64,000 nt of DNA from Cryptomeria japonica (taxonomy: Eukaryota > Streptophyta > Pinopsida > Cupressales > Cupressaceae). Position numbers and translations under genes: made by a program. A model generated the notes under the pieces. That model searched no databases. It was not told the DNA's origin and was given only the letters and a program-made list of their open reading frames with translations. Of this stretch, positions 22,179-33,493 are shown piece after piece. The DNA lies in contig NC_081414.1 in the NCBI RefSeq assembly GCF_030272615.1, positions 53,151,636 to 53,215,635 on the forward strand, read 5' to 3'. Numbering within the stretch: position 1 is the first letter of the stretch; every line of letters starts with the position of its first letter.

Positions 22179-23687
22179 TGATAATTCTGATACTTAAAGA
22201 TAAGTACAGATGCCAAGCTAATACGATGAGAGGGGGGGTGAATCATATAAACTTAATCTTCCATAAAAACATCAGATTTAACCTTGGTAACATATACTTC
22301 AGTAATATAACCAAAAATGCTAAACATGCAAACTCAAAAGCATATAAACATCATAACACTCATAACACTAAATTTAACGTGGAAACCCAAATAGGGAAAA
22401 ACCACTGTGGGATTTTGGACCCACTAAGAAATATACTCTTCTAGAGTATGCTCAGTTAAAAGCAAATCCTGTTAAAGATTACAAACACATTGCTAGATGT
22501 GACCCGGTTAAGGGATTTCCCTCAGATCTATTAGGATCTTCACCTTGTTAGAAGTGACCTTGTTAAAGGATTTCAAACACTCAATCAGAATGTCACCTTG
22601 CTAGAGGGTTTTACAAATAAGATTGTTAAGTCCACTCGGTTAAGAGATTTTCTGTCACTTCACTAAATAACAGTAATAAAAATCTATCTGCAACTTCACA
22701 TCTAAAATGCTAAAGCAGATTCTTATTTTCTCAATACAATATAGACATAGAACTAATCTTGTCCATCTGTTGGGCTCTATACTCTGTTATTCAAAACAGG
22801 TCTTCAAGCTTCTGTGCTCGGTAATCACTATGTAGCATCCATGTGCATACACTTGCCCACATACATTGTTTATCAATAGTTCCCTATTTATAAACAATTA
22901 GCCAACCACTTAATCTCCTTGATCACATTTCCCATGATCAATCATAGCCATCAGATCTTCAAACTTTGTCTAGGTCCAATGTATCCTTTGATCTGAAAAT
23001 GTTTTACCCCATCTTGGAACTAGTATATATTTCTTGGAACTTGTGCTAGGGTATTGCGGTTCAATTTAAGCTGTATATCTTCCTGCCGATTTTCCTTTGC
23101 CATAGATTCTTTAACAAACTTCATTCATGGCATACCAATTACTTAATCATAGCCAGCTCATCAACTTCCTTCATTAAATAATGCATGTAATCATTTAATG
23201 CATTCTGTTATTACTCGATTGCAACTTGGTAAATACTAAACTTCACTCGGTAGACATTCTACCTTCATTAACTGATAGCGATAACCTTAGGGTTTACCGA
23301 CTAGGTTCTTTGCTCGGTAACATAGTATAGTATTAACCTTTCAATCAATAACATATGTAGGATATCAAAACAATCTAATCATCATGATCTCATCACTGTC
23401 TAACTTGGTAATAGTTGCCCATTGAATAACTTATTTCTCCCCTTATTCATCATATTCTTTCTATGTCTTTTACCGACATCTTTATACTCATCAAATCATA
23501 CTTCTCAAGATATGGCAACATCATACTGAATTAGAAAATCAATTTCTTGACATCAATGACAAAATAATAATATTAAGACAGTAAACATCCTTAATCAGTT
23601 ATATCCATAATCATCAACAATCTTTTGAATATCCTTATTGAATTCCAACAATCTCTCCTTGTCTGTTATAATGCCAAATGCCAACAA
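22179..23687 (-). repeat. E: 3' LTR (left copy)
   Basis: Begins TGATAATTCTGATAC and ends ATGCCAACA. A run of 7 G lies near 22232-22238. On the minus strand GTTTATAAATAGGG near 22885-22898 is a canonical TATA box. Confidence 0.92.
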
Positions 23688-23845
23688 TCTCCCCCTTTGG
23701 CATTGATGGCAAAATCAATTGATTTGACCTAATTGATTCGGATTGCTATGAGATTCAAAAATGCTGAAATGCTCTCCCCCTGTCATCAGAATTCTCCCCC
23801 ATACATTAGACTTCTCCTCTTTTCTTTTGTCTTCTCCCCCTTTGA
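23688..23845 (-). promoter_or_regulatory. E: multiple polypurine tracts
   Basis: Minus-strand GGGGGAGA-type tracts occur at 23689-23698 (touching the LTR, AAAGGGGGAGA), 23773-23781, 23793-23800 and 23833-23843 (AAAGGGGGAGAAG). Only the first is placed to prime plus-strand synthesis of the LTR; extra upstream copies are a described Sirevirus hallmark. Confidence 0.8.
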
Positions 23846-23941
23846 CAACAATGCCAAAAAGTAAAGAACTTAAAACATAATTTATTCTTGTATGAAGTGA
23901 TTTCCTACTGTTATGTGTCAACTTAGTCTCGGTCAGAGCAT

Positions 23942-24853
23942 TTATGTCTTCAATTCCTGTTCCCTGTATTGTTTCCTGCACACCTTTAGAAAACATCCTA
24001 AAGTGTGTAAATCAACATCAACTCCTAAAAAGATATTTTGTAGAATCATCAAATTGATGCTTTCACCGAACTCGGTTAGTGAGTAAAAGATAGGGGTAGG
24101 ACCCCTAAACTTACTTCTGAGATACTCAAAAGTGTCCCTTGGCAGTGGCTTGGTGAAGATATCTGCTATTTGTTCCTTTGTGCTAACATACTCCAACACC
24201 ACTTTCTTCTCTTGAGCTTCTTCTCTAAGATAATGATATTTCATAGAGATGTGCTTTGTCTTAGAGTGCATAACATGATTCTTTGAAATGTTAATGGCAC
24301 TAGTACTGTCATAGAATATAGTTACTGGCTCGGTAACTTTCTCATTTATACCTTCCAACAGTTGTTTGATCCATGCTATGTTGGTACAATTCAATGCTGC
24401 AGCAATGTATTCAGCCTCTGCTGTTGACTGTGAAACACATCCTTGTTTCTTGCTAAGCCAACTCACTAGTCTTTCTCCTAAAAAGAAAGCTCCTCCACTT
24501 GTGCTTTTTCTGTCATTAATGTTGCCTGCCCAATCAGCATCAGTATAAACTTTTAAATCAAAATCATTTCTTTTCTGATATACTAAGCCATAATCTTCAG
24601 TGCCTTTCAAGTATCTAAAAACTCTCTTGATTGCTGTCATGTGTGTTTCCTTAGGATCTACAGAGAATCTTGCAACTATACCTACTGCATGTGCTATGTC
24701 TGGCCTGCTGTGAACAACATATTGTAGCTTTCCAATCATGGATCGGTAAAGTGTCTCATCAACAGATGTAGATTCATCATTCTTTGATAATTTACAGTTG
24801 GTAGTCATAAGAGTACTTATTGGTTTCGAATCCTCCATTCCAAATTTCTTCAA
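23942..24853 (-). pseudogene. E: RT C-terminus and RNase H
   Basis: 303 open codons. Residues ~1-70 are the end of Copia RT (GKLQYVVHSRPDIAHAVG). RNase H follows from about residue 100 with all acidic positions visible: YTDADWAG (D105/D107), SQSTAEAEYIA (E146/E148), YDSTSAINI (D182) and EQIADIFTKPLP (D231). It degrades the RNA strand of the RNA:DNA hybrid. The domain is intact, but it is separated from RT by a stop at about 24875, so it could not be made as part of a normal polyprotein. Its tail runs about 60 codons past the usual end. Confidence 0.85.
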
Positions 24854-24874
24854 GATTTCCTTTATGTACTTGGA

Positions 24875-25470
24875 TTAAGTAATGAAAATCTCATCTTTCA
24901 TTTGCAGTATCTGTAAACCTATAAAATACTTTATCTCACCAATTAATGACATCTCAAATTCTTTGCTCATTTCATTTCCAAAGTTCTTACATAAAGAGTC
25001 ATTCCCACAAAATATAATATCATCAACAAATATGGCTGAGATCAGTATTCCATTTTCATCATTCTTCATGTAAATATTATTGTTTTCAGTTGTTCTTATA
25101 AAACCAATCTTGATTAAATAAGAGTGCAATCTTTCATACCATGCTCTAGGTGCTTGTTTCAGACCATATAAAGCTTTGTTCAATTTACATACCTGATCTT
25201 TATTATTGTCTTCAACAAATCCTCCAGGTTGTTCAATAAAAACTTCTTCTTCTAATATTCCATTTAGAAATGCAGATTTGACATCCATCTGATATACCTT
25301 GAAATTTTTGTAAGCAGCATAGCCAACAATGTTCTTACTCCTTCAAGTCTTGCCACAAGTGCAAAAGTCTCACCATAATCAATTCCTTCTTCTTGGGCAT
25401 AACCTTTGCAAACTAGTCTTGCTTTATTTCAAATGACCTCTCCTTTTTCATTCAACTTGTTTCTGAAAAT
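24875..25470 (-). pseudogene. E: reverse transcriptase core
   Basis: The intact stretch 24875-25288 (137 codons) has [34 protein letters not shown] and the catalytic FVDD at residues 87-90 (FVDDIIF). Upstream 25290-25470 gives the RT entry ([20 protein letters not shown]) in another frame with stops, so at least one frameshift lies near 25290-25330. With the stop at 24875 the enzyme is broken at both ends, although all key residues remain. Confidence 0.85.
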
Positions 25471-26178
25471 CTAGTTTGTACTGATTACATTTTTGTCCTT
25501 TGGTCTTGGGACCAGTGTCCATGTGTCATTTTTCTTGATTTGATCAATCTCTTCTGTCATAGCATTTATCCAATCATCATTGTTAAATGCCTCTTTTGCT
25601 ATTCTCGATTCAAATTCAGATATCAGACATGTGTTCTGTCTCAGTTTGTTCCTTGTCATCACTGGATCATCCTTATCTCCTATAATCTGACTTGGTGCAT
25701 GATGTCTTCTGACATATTTGGCTAATACAGGCTTGGCAGGCTCTGTATGATCTTCTTCATCACTCGGTAATTGGATATTCTCTTCATTTCCTTCTGTAGT
25801 TTTCTCGATAGGACTTGTCGGTTGAACATAGACAAATTTATCATAATCTTCTGGTTCTTTGGAGTTTCCTTCATCATTTCTTTCTGCAAATTCATCAATT
25901 TTCACATTTGCACTTTCTACTATTTTGTTAGATGATTTGATTAGACATTTAAATGTTTTACTTCTAGAAGAATAACCAAGAAATGTTCCTTCTTCACTTT
26001 TCTGATCAAACCTGCCATTTCTATCATCCTTGTGTACATAGCATCTACTTCCAAAGATTTTAAAATAACTTACATTAGGTTTCTTTTCATACCAGATTTC
26101 ATATGGTGTCATCAAAGTACCTTCTTCAGTTGTACTTGGTTCAGGGTGTAAACTATAGTGCTTATTGCTTCTCTCCAA
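25471..26178 (-). pseudogene. E: integrase C-terminus and linker to RT
   Basis: 235 open codons: TPYEIWYEKKPNVSYFKIFG and GTFLGYSSRSKTFKC, the conserved C-terminal part of Copia integrases, then an acidic linker (PSDEEDHTEPAKP) and the pre-RT segment WINAMTEEIDQIKKNDTW. The junction with the catalytic core is a frameshift near 26150, where the upstream frame overlaps by about 60 bases. Confidence 0.85.
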
Positions 26179-26555
26179 AATGTTTGTGGCACTTTGTTTT
26201 CAATCATTAGGGTTCTGGCACAATCCACAATAGATTTGTTTCTTCTCTCAGCAATTCCATTTTGTTGTGGAGTTCTCGGTGTAGAGACCTGCCTTTTTAT
26301 ACCATGATCGTTGCAGAATAAGTTGAACTCATCAGATGTGAACTCTCCTTCTCTATCTAATCTAAGACATTTTAGTTGTCTTCCTGTTTCATTTTCAACT
26401 CTTGCCTTGTACCATTTAAACATTTGAAGAGCTTTTGATTTTTCTTTTAAAAACATTACTGACATCATCCTTGAGTAATCATCCACAAATAATATGAAAT
26501 ATTTATCACCATAATAACTTTGAACTTTCATAGGACCACAAAGATCAGTGTGCAC
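26112..26555 (-). pseudogene. E: integrase catalytic core
   Basis: 147 open codons with the DDE triad visible: VHTDLCGPM (D4), CLRLDREGEFTSDEF (second Asp at 67) and TPQQNGIAERRNKS (E103). The enzyme would insert retroelement cDNA into the genome. The second motif differs slightly from the usual LRSDNGGEF. The frame shifts at the end (VQLKKVL). Upstream at 26560-26890 the zinc-binding and GAG-pre-integrase part is readable (WLWHKRFCHVNFDNL, CRGCQMGKM), separated by a stop near 26610. Confidence 0.85.
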
Positions 26556-26873
26556 AAGATCTAAAATTCTCTTAGAAGTGTAAGACTTACTTGTAAAGCT
26601 TTATCTTGTCATTTTACCCATCTGGCATCCTCGACACATAGCATTCTCAGGTTTTTCAAGACTCGGTAGACCTCTTACTTGGTGCTTCTTGCTTATTTTG
26701 ATCAGATTATCAAAATTTACATGACAAAACCTTTTATGCCATAACCAGGTATCATCTATCTTTTCATACAAACATTTATTCTGAGTTGAGTCAAGGTGAA
26801 ATGTGTTACCTTTTGTTTGTGTCCCTGTAGCAGCTAACTTTCCATGCTTGTCATGAACTTTGACAATTCCTTT

Positions 26874-27473
26874 CTAAAATTCTATTCGGTATACTATATT
26901 GTTTAGCTGTGCTACACTCAACAAATTGTATTTCAAACCTTCAACCCAATAAACATCATTGCATCTTGCATTATCAAGAAGTGTTATGGATCCTTTACCT
27001 CTTATCGGACATGGTGCATCATTACCAAATGCTTCAAACTCTTCTTGCTTTCTGATTTCCTCATACAGTTTGTGTACTTCCTTCATGTTCTTGAGAAATA
27101 TTTCACTTGCTCCACTATGATCCCTTTTAGTGTACTTACTCATTCTATCATTGTAATCATCAGATTCACCAATATGAAAAGAACTAAATGCAGATTCAAC
27201 TTTATTTACTGATGACCCACTGTTATCAAAGTTACTTAACTCAAATGCATGTAGCTTACCAATAGTAGCATCTAAAGAAACTAGCATATTAGGTACAAAC
27301 CTTAATTCATTGATTACAGAGACTCGGATTGCATAAGTCGGTAGAAGGGTTCTTAACAACTTACTTGTTATATCCTTTTCTTCAATAGTTCCACCTGCTC
27401 CTTTGATTTGATTGACAATCTCCTTTAGTCTTGTACTATATTGGGTTATGTTCTCACCTTCATTCATCCTCAT
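26874..27473 (-). pseudogene. E: gag C-terminal half fused to a protease remnant
   Basis: 199 open codons. It begins in the middle of gag (ENITQYSTRLKEIVNQIKGA) and runs through EVHKLYEEIRKQEEFEAFG. It then switches straight to the protease C-terminus (APCPIRGKGSITLLDN, GLKYNLLSVAQLN). The CCHC knuckle and the protease D-S/T-G site that should lie between are missing, so a deletion has fused the two ends in frame. The product could neither bind RNA through a knuckle nor cleave. Confidence 0.75.
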
Positions 27474-27476
27474 AGA

Positions 27477-27863
27477 TTAAAGTTGTCCTCTTAGACTATC
27501 CACTTTTTCTCTTTGAACATGTTCATCTCCACCATACACTGATATGAGCTTATCCCACATAGCCTTTGCATCATTGCAGCCTTCTAGATCATTAAACTCT
27601 AAATCAGTCAATGCAGATGTTATTTCAATCATTGCTTGAATATGTTCTTGCTTTGTTTTTATCTCTTCCATAGTCAATGGATAGGTGCTCGGTGTGATGA
27701 AATCATTCTCCAGATAATATACAACATATTCTCCAACTCCTGATAGGTACAACTTCATCCTTTTCTGCCATGTAGAGAAACTTGACTTGTTCAGCTTTGG
27801 TCCTCTTATACATCTTTGGATATTTTCCTCAAGTACCTTTAAATTTTTTCTTCTGGAGTCCAA
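27477..27863 (-). pseudogene. E: gag N-terminal half
   Basis: 128 codons from ATG at 27863, two bases before the PBS, typical for this lineage. It contains SFSTWQKRMKLYLSGVGEYV and a helical capsid-like segment (FNDLEGCNDAKAMWDKLI) of the UBN2-type Copia gag family. One stop at about 27474-27476 separates it from the second half in the same frame; apart from that stop the two parts would read as one gag. Confidence 0.8.
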
Positions 27864-27864
27864 A

Positions 27865-27878
27865 GCTCTGATACCAAT
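27865..27878 (-). promoter_or_regulatory. E: primer binding site (tRNA-iMet)
   Basis: On the minus strand: ATTGGTATCAGAGC directly after the LTR end ...TTATCA. Complementary to initiator tRNA-Met. Confidence 0.92.
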
Positions 27879-29382
27879 TGATAATTTTGATACTTAAAGA
27901 TAAGTACAGATGCCAAGCTAATAAGATGAGAGGGGGGGGAGGGGGGTGAATCATACACACTTAATCTTCCATAAAAACATTAGATTCAACCTCGGTAACA
28001 TATACTTCAGTAATATAACCAAAACTGCTAAACATGCAAACTCATAAACACATAATCATCATAACACTCATAACACCAAATTTAACATGGAAACCCAAAT
28101 AGGGAAAAACCACTATGGGATTTCGGACATACTAAGAAATATACTCTTCTAGAGTATGCTCGGTTAAAAGCAAATCATGTTAAAGATTACAAACACATTG
28201 CTAGATGTGACCTGGTTAAGGGATTTCCCTCAGATCTGTTAGGATCTTCACCTTGTTAAAGGATTTCAAACACTCAATCAGAATGTCACCTTGCTAGAGG
28301 GTTTTACAAATAAGACTGTTAAGTCCACTCGGTTAAGAGATTTTCTGTCACTTCACTAAATAACAATAATAAAAATATATCTGCAACTTCACATCTAAAA
28401 TGCTAAAGTAGATTCTTATTTCCTCAATACAATATAGACATAGAACTAATCTTGTCCATCTACTGGGATCTATACTCTGTTATTCAAAACAGGTCTTCAA
28501 GCTTCTGTGCTCGGTAATCACTATGTAGCATCCCTGTGCATACACTTGCCCACATACATTGTTTATCAACAGTTCCCTATTTATGAACAATTAGCCAACC
28601 TCTTAATCTCCTTGATCACATTTCCCATGATCAATCATAGCCATCAGATCTTCAAAATTTGTCCAGGTTCAATGTATCCTTCGATCTGAAAATGTTTTAC
28701 CCCATCTTGGAACTTGTGCTAGGGTATTGTGGTTCAATCTAAGCTGTAGATCTTCCTGCCGATTTTCCTTTGCCATAGATTCTTTAAAAAACTTCATTCA
28801 CGACATACCAATCATTTAATCATAGCCAGCTCATCAGCTTCCTTCATTAAATAATGCATGTAATCATTTAATGCATTTTGTTATTACTCGGTTGCAACTC
28901 GGTAAATACTAAACTTCACTCGGTAGACATTCTACCTTCATTAACCGATAGCAATAACCTTAGGGTTTACCAACTAGGTTCCTTAGGGTTTACCGACTAG
29001 GTTCTTTGATTGGTAACATAGTATAGTATTAACCTTTCAATCAATAACATATGTAGGATATCAAAACAATCTAATCATCATGATCTCATCATTGTCTAAC
29101 TCAGTAATAGTTGCCCATTGAATAACTTATTTCTCCCCTTATTCATCATATTCTTTATGTGTCTTTTACCGACATCTTTATACTCATCAAATTATACTTC
29201 TCAAGATATGGCAACATCATACTGAATTAGAAAATCAATTTCTTGACATCAATGACAAAATAATAATATTAAGACAGTAAACATCCTTAATCAGTTATAT
29301 CCATAATCATCAACAATCTTTTGAATATCCTTATTGAATTCCAACAATCTCTCCTTGTCTGTTATAATGCCAAATTCCAACA
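27879..29382 (-). repeat. E: 5' LTR (right copy)
   Basis: Partner of 22179-23687. Its G-run is longer and interrupted (8 G, A, 6 G), showing slippage at this tract. The tip ends TTCCAACA. A ~25-bp segment containing CCTTAGGGTTTACC is duplicated near 28957-29000 relative to the left copy. Confidence 0.92.
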
Positions 29383-29720
29383 CACTGGTCATAACCTTTG
29401 CAGGCTGACAACCACTCACTTGGTTGATCTGACTTCCCCATGTCAACACATCACTTACCAGTTGACATCCTTTCCTTACCGGTGATATAGTGTTCCGATA
29501 TTGATCAACTTATCATCTCATCCACACACATTATGCCCTAACTCGTGTACCGGTGACTCCCGAGGTCATCTTCCTTACCTTACCGATGTTCTGCAACACA
29601 AGGTGATATCCAAGATATCTCAACCTGTACTCCTCCTTGATAGTGTTGCACATACTCCTCTCATACCGGTAGTCATCACCTACCGGTTGACATCAATGAC
29701 AACCCAATGCCAACACTTTG

Positions 29721-30097
29721 AACAAGCTGAGTTGGAGGTTCTTCCTCCTCTTCTGAAGATTCAGAGCTAGACAAACTCTCCTCAACTTATTGCCTATGTA
29801 GGGTTCTTGATTCAACTCTTTCAGGAATAGAAGGGAATTGAATCACATCTTCTTGTTTAGTATGTTCTGGCTGCAATGTAACAGAAGGAGACTTAATTTT
29901 TTTAAAAATAACACTTCTACTATGAATTACCTTTTATGCAACAAGGTCCTAAAGCTTGTATCCTTTCACACCATAACTGTATCCAATGATGATACATTTA
30001 ACAACCTTGTTCTCCAACTTTGTTCGTTTCTCCTTTGGCACATGTGCATATGCCTCACAACCAAAAACTCTAAGATTTCTTAATGAAGGCTTGTGAC
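29721..30097 (-). pseudogene. C: integrase C-terminal part and linker
   Basis: Minus-strand reading gives GHKPSLRNLRVFGCEAYAHV and NKVVKCIIIGYSYGVKGYKL, the conserved Copia integrase C-terminal segment, then a glutamate/serine-rich linker cut at 29720 by D. Several stops interrupt it. At 30098 it is cut by H; ignoring H and one TSD copy, the frame continues into 31404. Confidence 0.75.
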
Positions 30098-30102
30098 CCA
30101 AC

Positions 30103-31103
30103 TGTTTGCCTTATCAATAGGAACAATAACTAGAGCTAAAATCTTAACCCAAAGATTGGACATTTTCTCTGTGAAGTTATTATCTCTACAACTGAAGTTC
30201 ATTTATTTGTCAACCTAGGGGCGTATTACTTGAAATGGGTCTGCACTATATATGCACTAAGTTACTGCAATAGCTATTCTGCATTACTGCAGCAACTAAA
30301 TCTATTTGAAATAAACAAGAAAGAATCATAACAATTGAATGGCTATAGGAAATCTTAGCATTAACAAAAAATTCTAATTAAAGAACTGTTAACTAAGTTC
30401 AGAGCTGACAAACAGGAATTACTCTGTTTGCTTTGGCTACAACAATAGTCATAGGATCTGTTTCCAGTGGCTGTAGGAATAGTTAATTGCTAGAACATCT
30501 ACTACAACAGAAAGGAAAATGAACCTAACGAATGTACAAGAATACTCACCAAGTGGCCCCCCTTGGATGAATGTATCCAAAATTTAAAGATAACTCTATA
30601 TACTCATAATAACATCATTTTATTCATCGTTTTTCAAAGGTTGATACAACACATGAAATGAAAGAAAATGCTTTTAATTCTAAAAATACTATGCAACTCT
30701 ATTTCTAATCCCCTGTCTCTAACCTCTGAGAAGAGGCACAAGCTCTTATTTATAAGAATACTATAACAACTCCCTACTATCAAGGTCACGTCGATGAAAT
30801 GAGGCAGACAACATTAATGACAAAAAACAAAAGGAGTTAATCCATTGGAAACATGGATCTCTGGTAAACTACAACCAAGAATATAGCATGGCGATGTTAC
30901 AAGATTGATGTATACTGAAGACAAACATAAATGAGTTTGGTGCAGCTTGCTATTCCTTTGCTGCTTCTTACGCACACTATTCTCTTTGTTGTTTTGAATA
31001 TTTAACCGCTCCTTGAATATCTCCAACTGCCTTTATGACTTGACACAATAACCACTTCTGCAACATCTCATTTATTCCTGCAATTAAAAAGATAAAACAT
31101 ATA

Positions 31104-31136
<33 letters not shown>

Positions 31137-31398
31137 CTATTTTAATTAATTATAACACTTATACATTCACACATGATATAACCTATAATAATTCGCATGG
31201 AAACAAGAATAATTGGTATGGCAACAAGAATAATTGGTCAAAACAAAACAGGATTTAATGGGTTTAGTTATCATCTAAAATTCACATAGTCAAACTTTAA
31301 TATATCATATGACTCAAATACTACCCCATTATACAAATTAAAAGATGGCAAAAAATTATTAGTTATAGGAATAAAAGAGCCAATATCTCAGCTCATCA
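30103..31398 (-). mobile_element. H: solo LTR of the J Gypsy family, nested in C
   Basis: 1,296 bp from TGTTTGCC to CTCATCA with a perfect TSD ccaac (30098-30102 and 31399-31403). It aligns along its length with the LTR of J (63078-64000): shared segments include CTTGAAATGGGTCTGCA, GGATCTGTTTCCAGTGGCT (or its near copy) and ACTCACCAAGTGG. A TATA box in minus orientation (TTATAAATAAG) lies at 30747-30757, matching J's at 63684-63696. It has no internal region. It gives the full LTR length of the J family, which J itself cannot show because of the window edge. Confidence 0.88.
31106..31135. repeat. (CA)n microsatellite
   Basis: Fifteen CA dinucleotides without interruption, within solo LTR H. 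Confidence 0.95.
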
Positions 31399-31403
31399 CC
31401 AAC

Positions 31404-32192
31404 CATGGTTCCATAGGCGTTTTACCAACAAGGGTTGATTTAGGAGACCTGTTAATCAGGTAGCAAGTAGTGGCAACAACTTCAACTCAAAATTTTTGTT
31501 CTACACCAACACCACTCAACATACTCATAGCCTTCTCCATCAATCTCCTGTTCATTCTTTATGTAAATCATTCTGTTGTGGAGAATACAAAGTTGTCTTC
31601 TGTCTATTAATGCCACAGTCTTTAAAAAATCTATCAAAATCATTAGAGAAAATTTCAATGCCATTATCAGTCTACAAACATTTAATTTTCTTTCCAGTCT
31701 GCAACTCAACCATTGCTTTAAATTCTTTAAATCAATTGAAAACTTCAGATTTACTCTTTAAAAAATATACCCATGTAAAATCATCAATAAATGAAACATA
31801 ATATTTGGATTTTCCAATTAAGGAACATCTATAGGACCAAACACATCTAAATGAATAAGATACAAAACACCACAAGATTTATGAGAACTCGAGTAAAATT
31901 GAACGTGGTTTTGTTTTTCATAAATGCAATGCCCACAAAAATCAAAGTCAAGATTACAATCATTCAAACCTTCAACAAGGTTTTTATTTTTCAAGGTCCT
32001 TAGACCCTTTTCTTCAATGTGGCCAAGCCTCTGGTGCCATAACATAGTCTTCTTTGTAGGTAGATTTGCTTCAAATGAAAGAGCACCCTTAGGTACCCAA
32101 AATCCATGTCCATCTGCTGAAGGTGAAACCCTCAAATCTTCCGACGAAGTATCCATAGATTTACTTTTTATAGAAGTGCTATTACAACTCAA
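31404..32192 (-). pseudogene. C: GAG-pre-integrase and integrase core
   Basis: From 32192 the minus strand encodes the pre-integrase motif MLWHQRLGHIEEKGLRTLKN, the zinc-binding end (DFCGHCIYEKQNHVQF) and the first catalytic region (YLIHLDVFGPI). The central core at 31480-31800 is spread over frames with stops (NGIEIF- and FFKDCGINRQ-type segments), and the frame ends with TLVGKTPMEPWL at the H insertion. Integrase of Copia type, inactivated. Confidence 0.75.
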
Positions 32193-32334
32193 CAGTGTAT
32201 GCCTCTAGCTTATATAAAGTGTCAAACCTGACATCTCTAGAAATTACCATAGCACCCTTAATCATCATACATCCTGCATCATAAAATACTACCTTGACAC
32301 CCACATCTATCAGTTTTCTCACAAATAATAGATT

Positions 32335-32565
32335 TCATTTTAATCCAGGGATACACAACAAACCATTAATCATTTTTATTCTACCATCAAAAAACCTAAC
32401 TCTAACTTTACCTTGACCAACAATGTCTAAATGTGAATCATCACCCAAGTACACCTTATCTCCATTAAATTCTTCATATTTAGAATACCAATCTCTATTG
32501 GAAGTCATATGAAAAGATGCACCTGAGTCAATTAACCAGGTATCATAACTTGCATGAGTTGCCAA
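32335..32565 (-). pseudogene. C: aspartic protease fragment
   Basis: 76 codons with DTWLIDSGASFHMTSNRDWY; the active-site D-S-G is at residues 13-15. It would process the Copia polyprotein. The frame ends with CIPGLK, and the usual following segment is interrupted by a stop. The frame is continuous upstream with the zinc-knuckle region. Confidence 0.8.
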
Positions 32566-32599
32566 AGATACAATGAATGCATCACCATCTTCCTTCTTG

Positions 32600-32940
32600 A
32601 ACTCAGAATCATAATTGAACTTCTTTTTTTTCTTCTTTTCTTCCTTGCAGTCCTTATGGATGTGACCTAATTTACTGCAATTCTAGCAAACGAGCTTGGA
32701 TTTTCTAGGAGATTTTGATTTCCCTCTGGATTTGGACTTATTGCACTTCTCATTCTTCTTGCCTTTTTCGTTAGGTCTTCTGCGAATAGTTAGGGCTTCC
32801 TTCGAGGTGATGAACACCTTCCTCCACATCTCTTCACCAAGTAGGACACCCACCGCATCTTCAAACTTCAAAACAACAAAAGTACTACCAATAGCCATAG
32901 CAAGAGAATCCCATGAATCAAGCAAAGAACAGAGCAAGAT
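32600..32940 (-). pseudogene. C: gag C-terminus with zinc knuckle
   Basis: Lysine-rich region (KSKSRGKSKSPRKSK) followed by a CCHC knuckle, C-x2-C-SKLG-H-IHKD-C, near 32650-32690. The residue after the first cysteine is a stop codon, so the knuckle is broken by nonsense. A lysine run (EEKKKKKF) links it to the protease. Confidence 0.75.
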
Positions 32941-33078
32941 TTAGAATTTATCCTCTTTGTCCATCTTAACACCAAGAGATTTCAATTAAGCCACCCACAT
33001 ATTGAATGTTTCCAGGTGGTTTGCAATTCATCCACTCTCTTCCATCTTCAAGGAATACAATTTCTTCCTCAAGAAGAT

Positions 33079-33369
33079 CTAATTTAATAAAGATTTCGCT
33101 TGGTACATTTCACCAAGCTTAGTCCATAGCTTCTTTGCAAAGTTCTCTTTGTGGACATTAATCAGAACAAATTCTGCTAGGCACAGTCTGATTAGACCCA
33201 TAACATCATACTGAGCCGCCACAGTAGGATCTGAAGGTCTTTGGACATTCACATCAACAACATCCCACATATCTCGATGTATTAGCAGATCTTCCATCTT
33301 TAGCTTCCACATCTCAAAATTAATTCCATTAAATTTCTCCACCTCTATTCTCCTTGATGAACTTGCCAT
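33079..33369 (-). pseudogene. C: gag N-terminal part
   Basis: 96 codons from ATG 33369 (MASSSRRIEVEKFNGINFEMWK), the typical start of a Copia gag of the UBN2 type: F-x-G-x-N-F/Y-x-x-W near the N-terminus. It ends at a stop near 33079; the next ~140 bases continue it in broken frames. It starts 112 bases inside the PBS. Confidence 0.8.
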
Positions 33370-33480
33370 CCAAAAATTCCTACAACAAGATCAAAAAGTG
33401 TCTTCTACACAAGCTCCCACTCAAATCTATATTAGTTCAAAAAACCCAACAACCCACAACTGAAACCAAAGGTGATCAAT

Positions 33481-33493
33481 CTCTAATACCACT
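33481..33493 (-). promoter_or_regulatory. C: primer binding site
   Basis: On the minus strand AGTGGTATTAGAG next to the LTR; it matches initiator tRNA-Met complement TGGTATCAGAG with one change. Confidence 0.82.

Larger units (their letters stand above)
22179..29382 (-). mobile_element. element E: full-length Sirevirus-like Copia retrotransposon
   Basis: LTRs 22179-23687 and 27879-29382 (1,509 and 1,504 bp; about 95% identical over their first 150 bases by eye). Perfect TSD cactg (22174-22178 and 29383-29387), lying inside solo LTR D. The interior of about 4.2 kb encodes gag, integrase, RT and RNase H in Copia order on the minus strand, with initiator-Met PBS and several polypurine tracts before the 3' LTR. 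The multiple PPTs and long LTRs fit Sirevirus/Maximus-type Copia. The copy is defective: a stop in gag, a deletion across the zinc knuckle and protease, and frameshifts in integrase and RT. It is the youngest layer of the C-D-E nest. Confidence 0.93.
20148..29715 (-). mobile_element. D: solo LTR nested in C, split by E
   Basis: D consists of 20148-22178 and 29383-29715 (about 2,364 bp together). It begins TGTTACACAC and ends ATGCCAACA. Flanks are cttcg (20143-20147) and ctttg (29716-29720), a TSD with one mismatch, inside the integrase-RT linker of C. Near its start it has the G-run motif (GAGAGGGGGAGGGGG then tgaata) and, near 20330, GAGGAAAACCCAAGATGAG, as in the other LTRs. On the minus strand TCTATAAATATGA near 20947-20959 is a good TATA box. 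No coding interior exists, so it is a solo LTR. Open frames in it look random. Confidence 0.82.
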
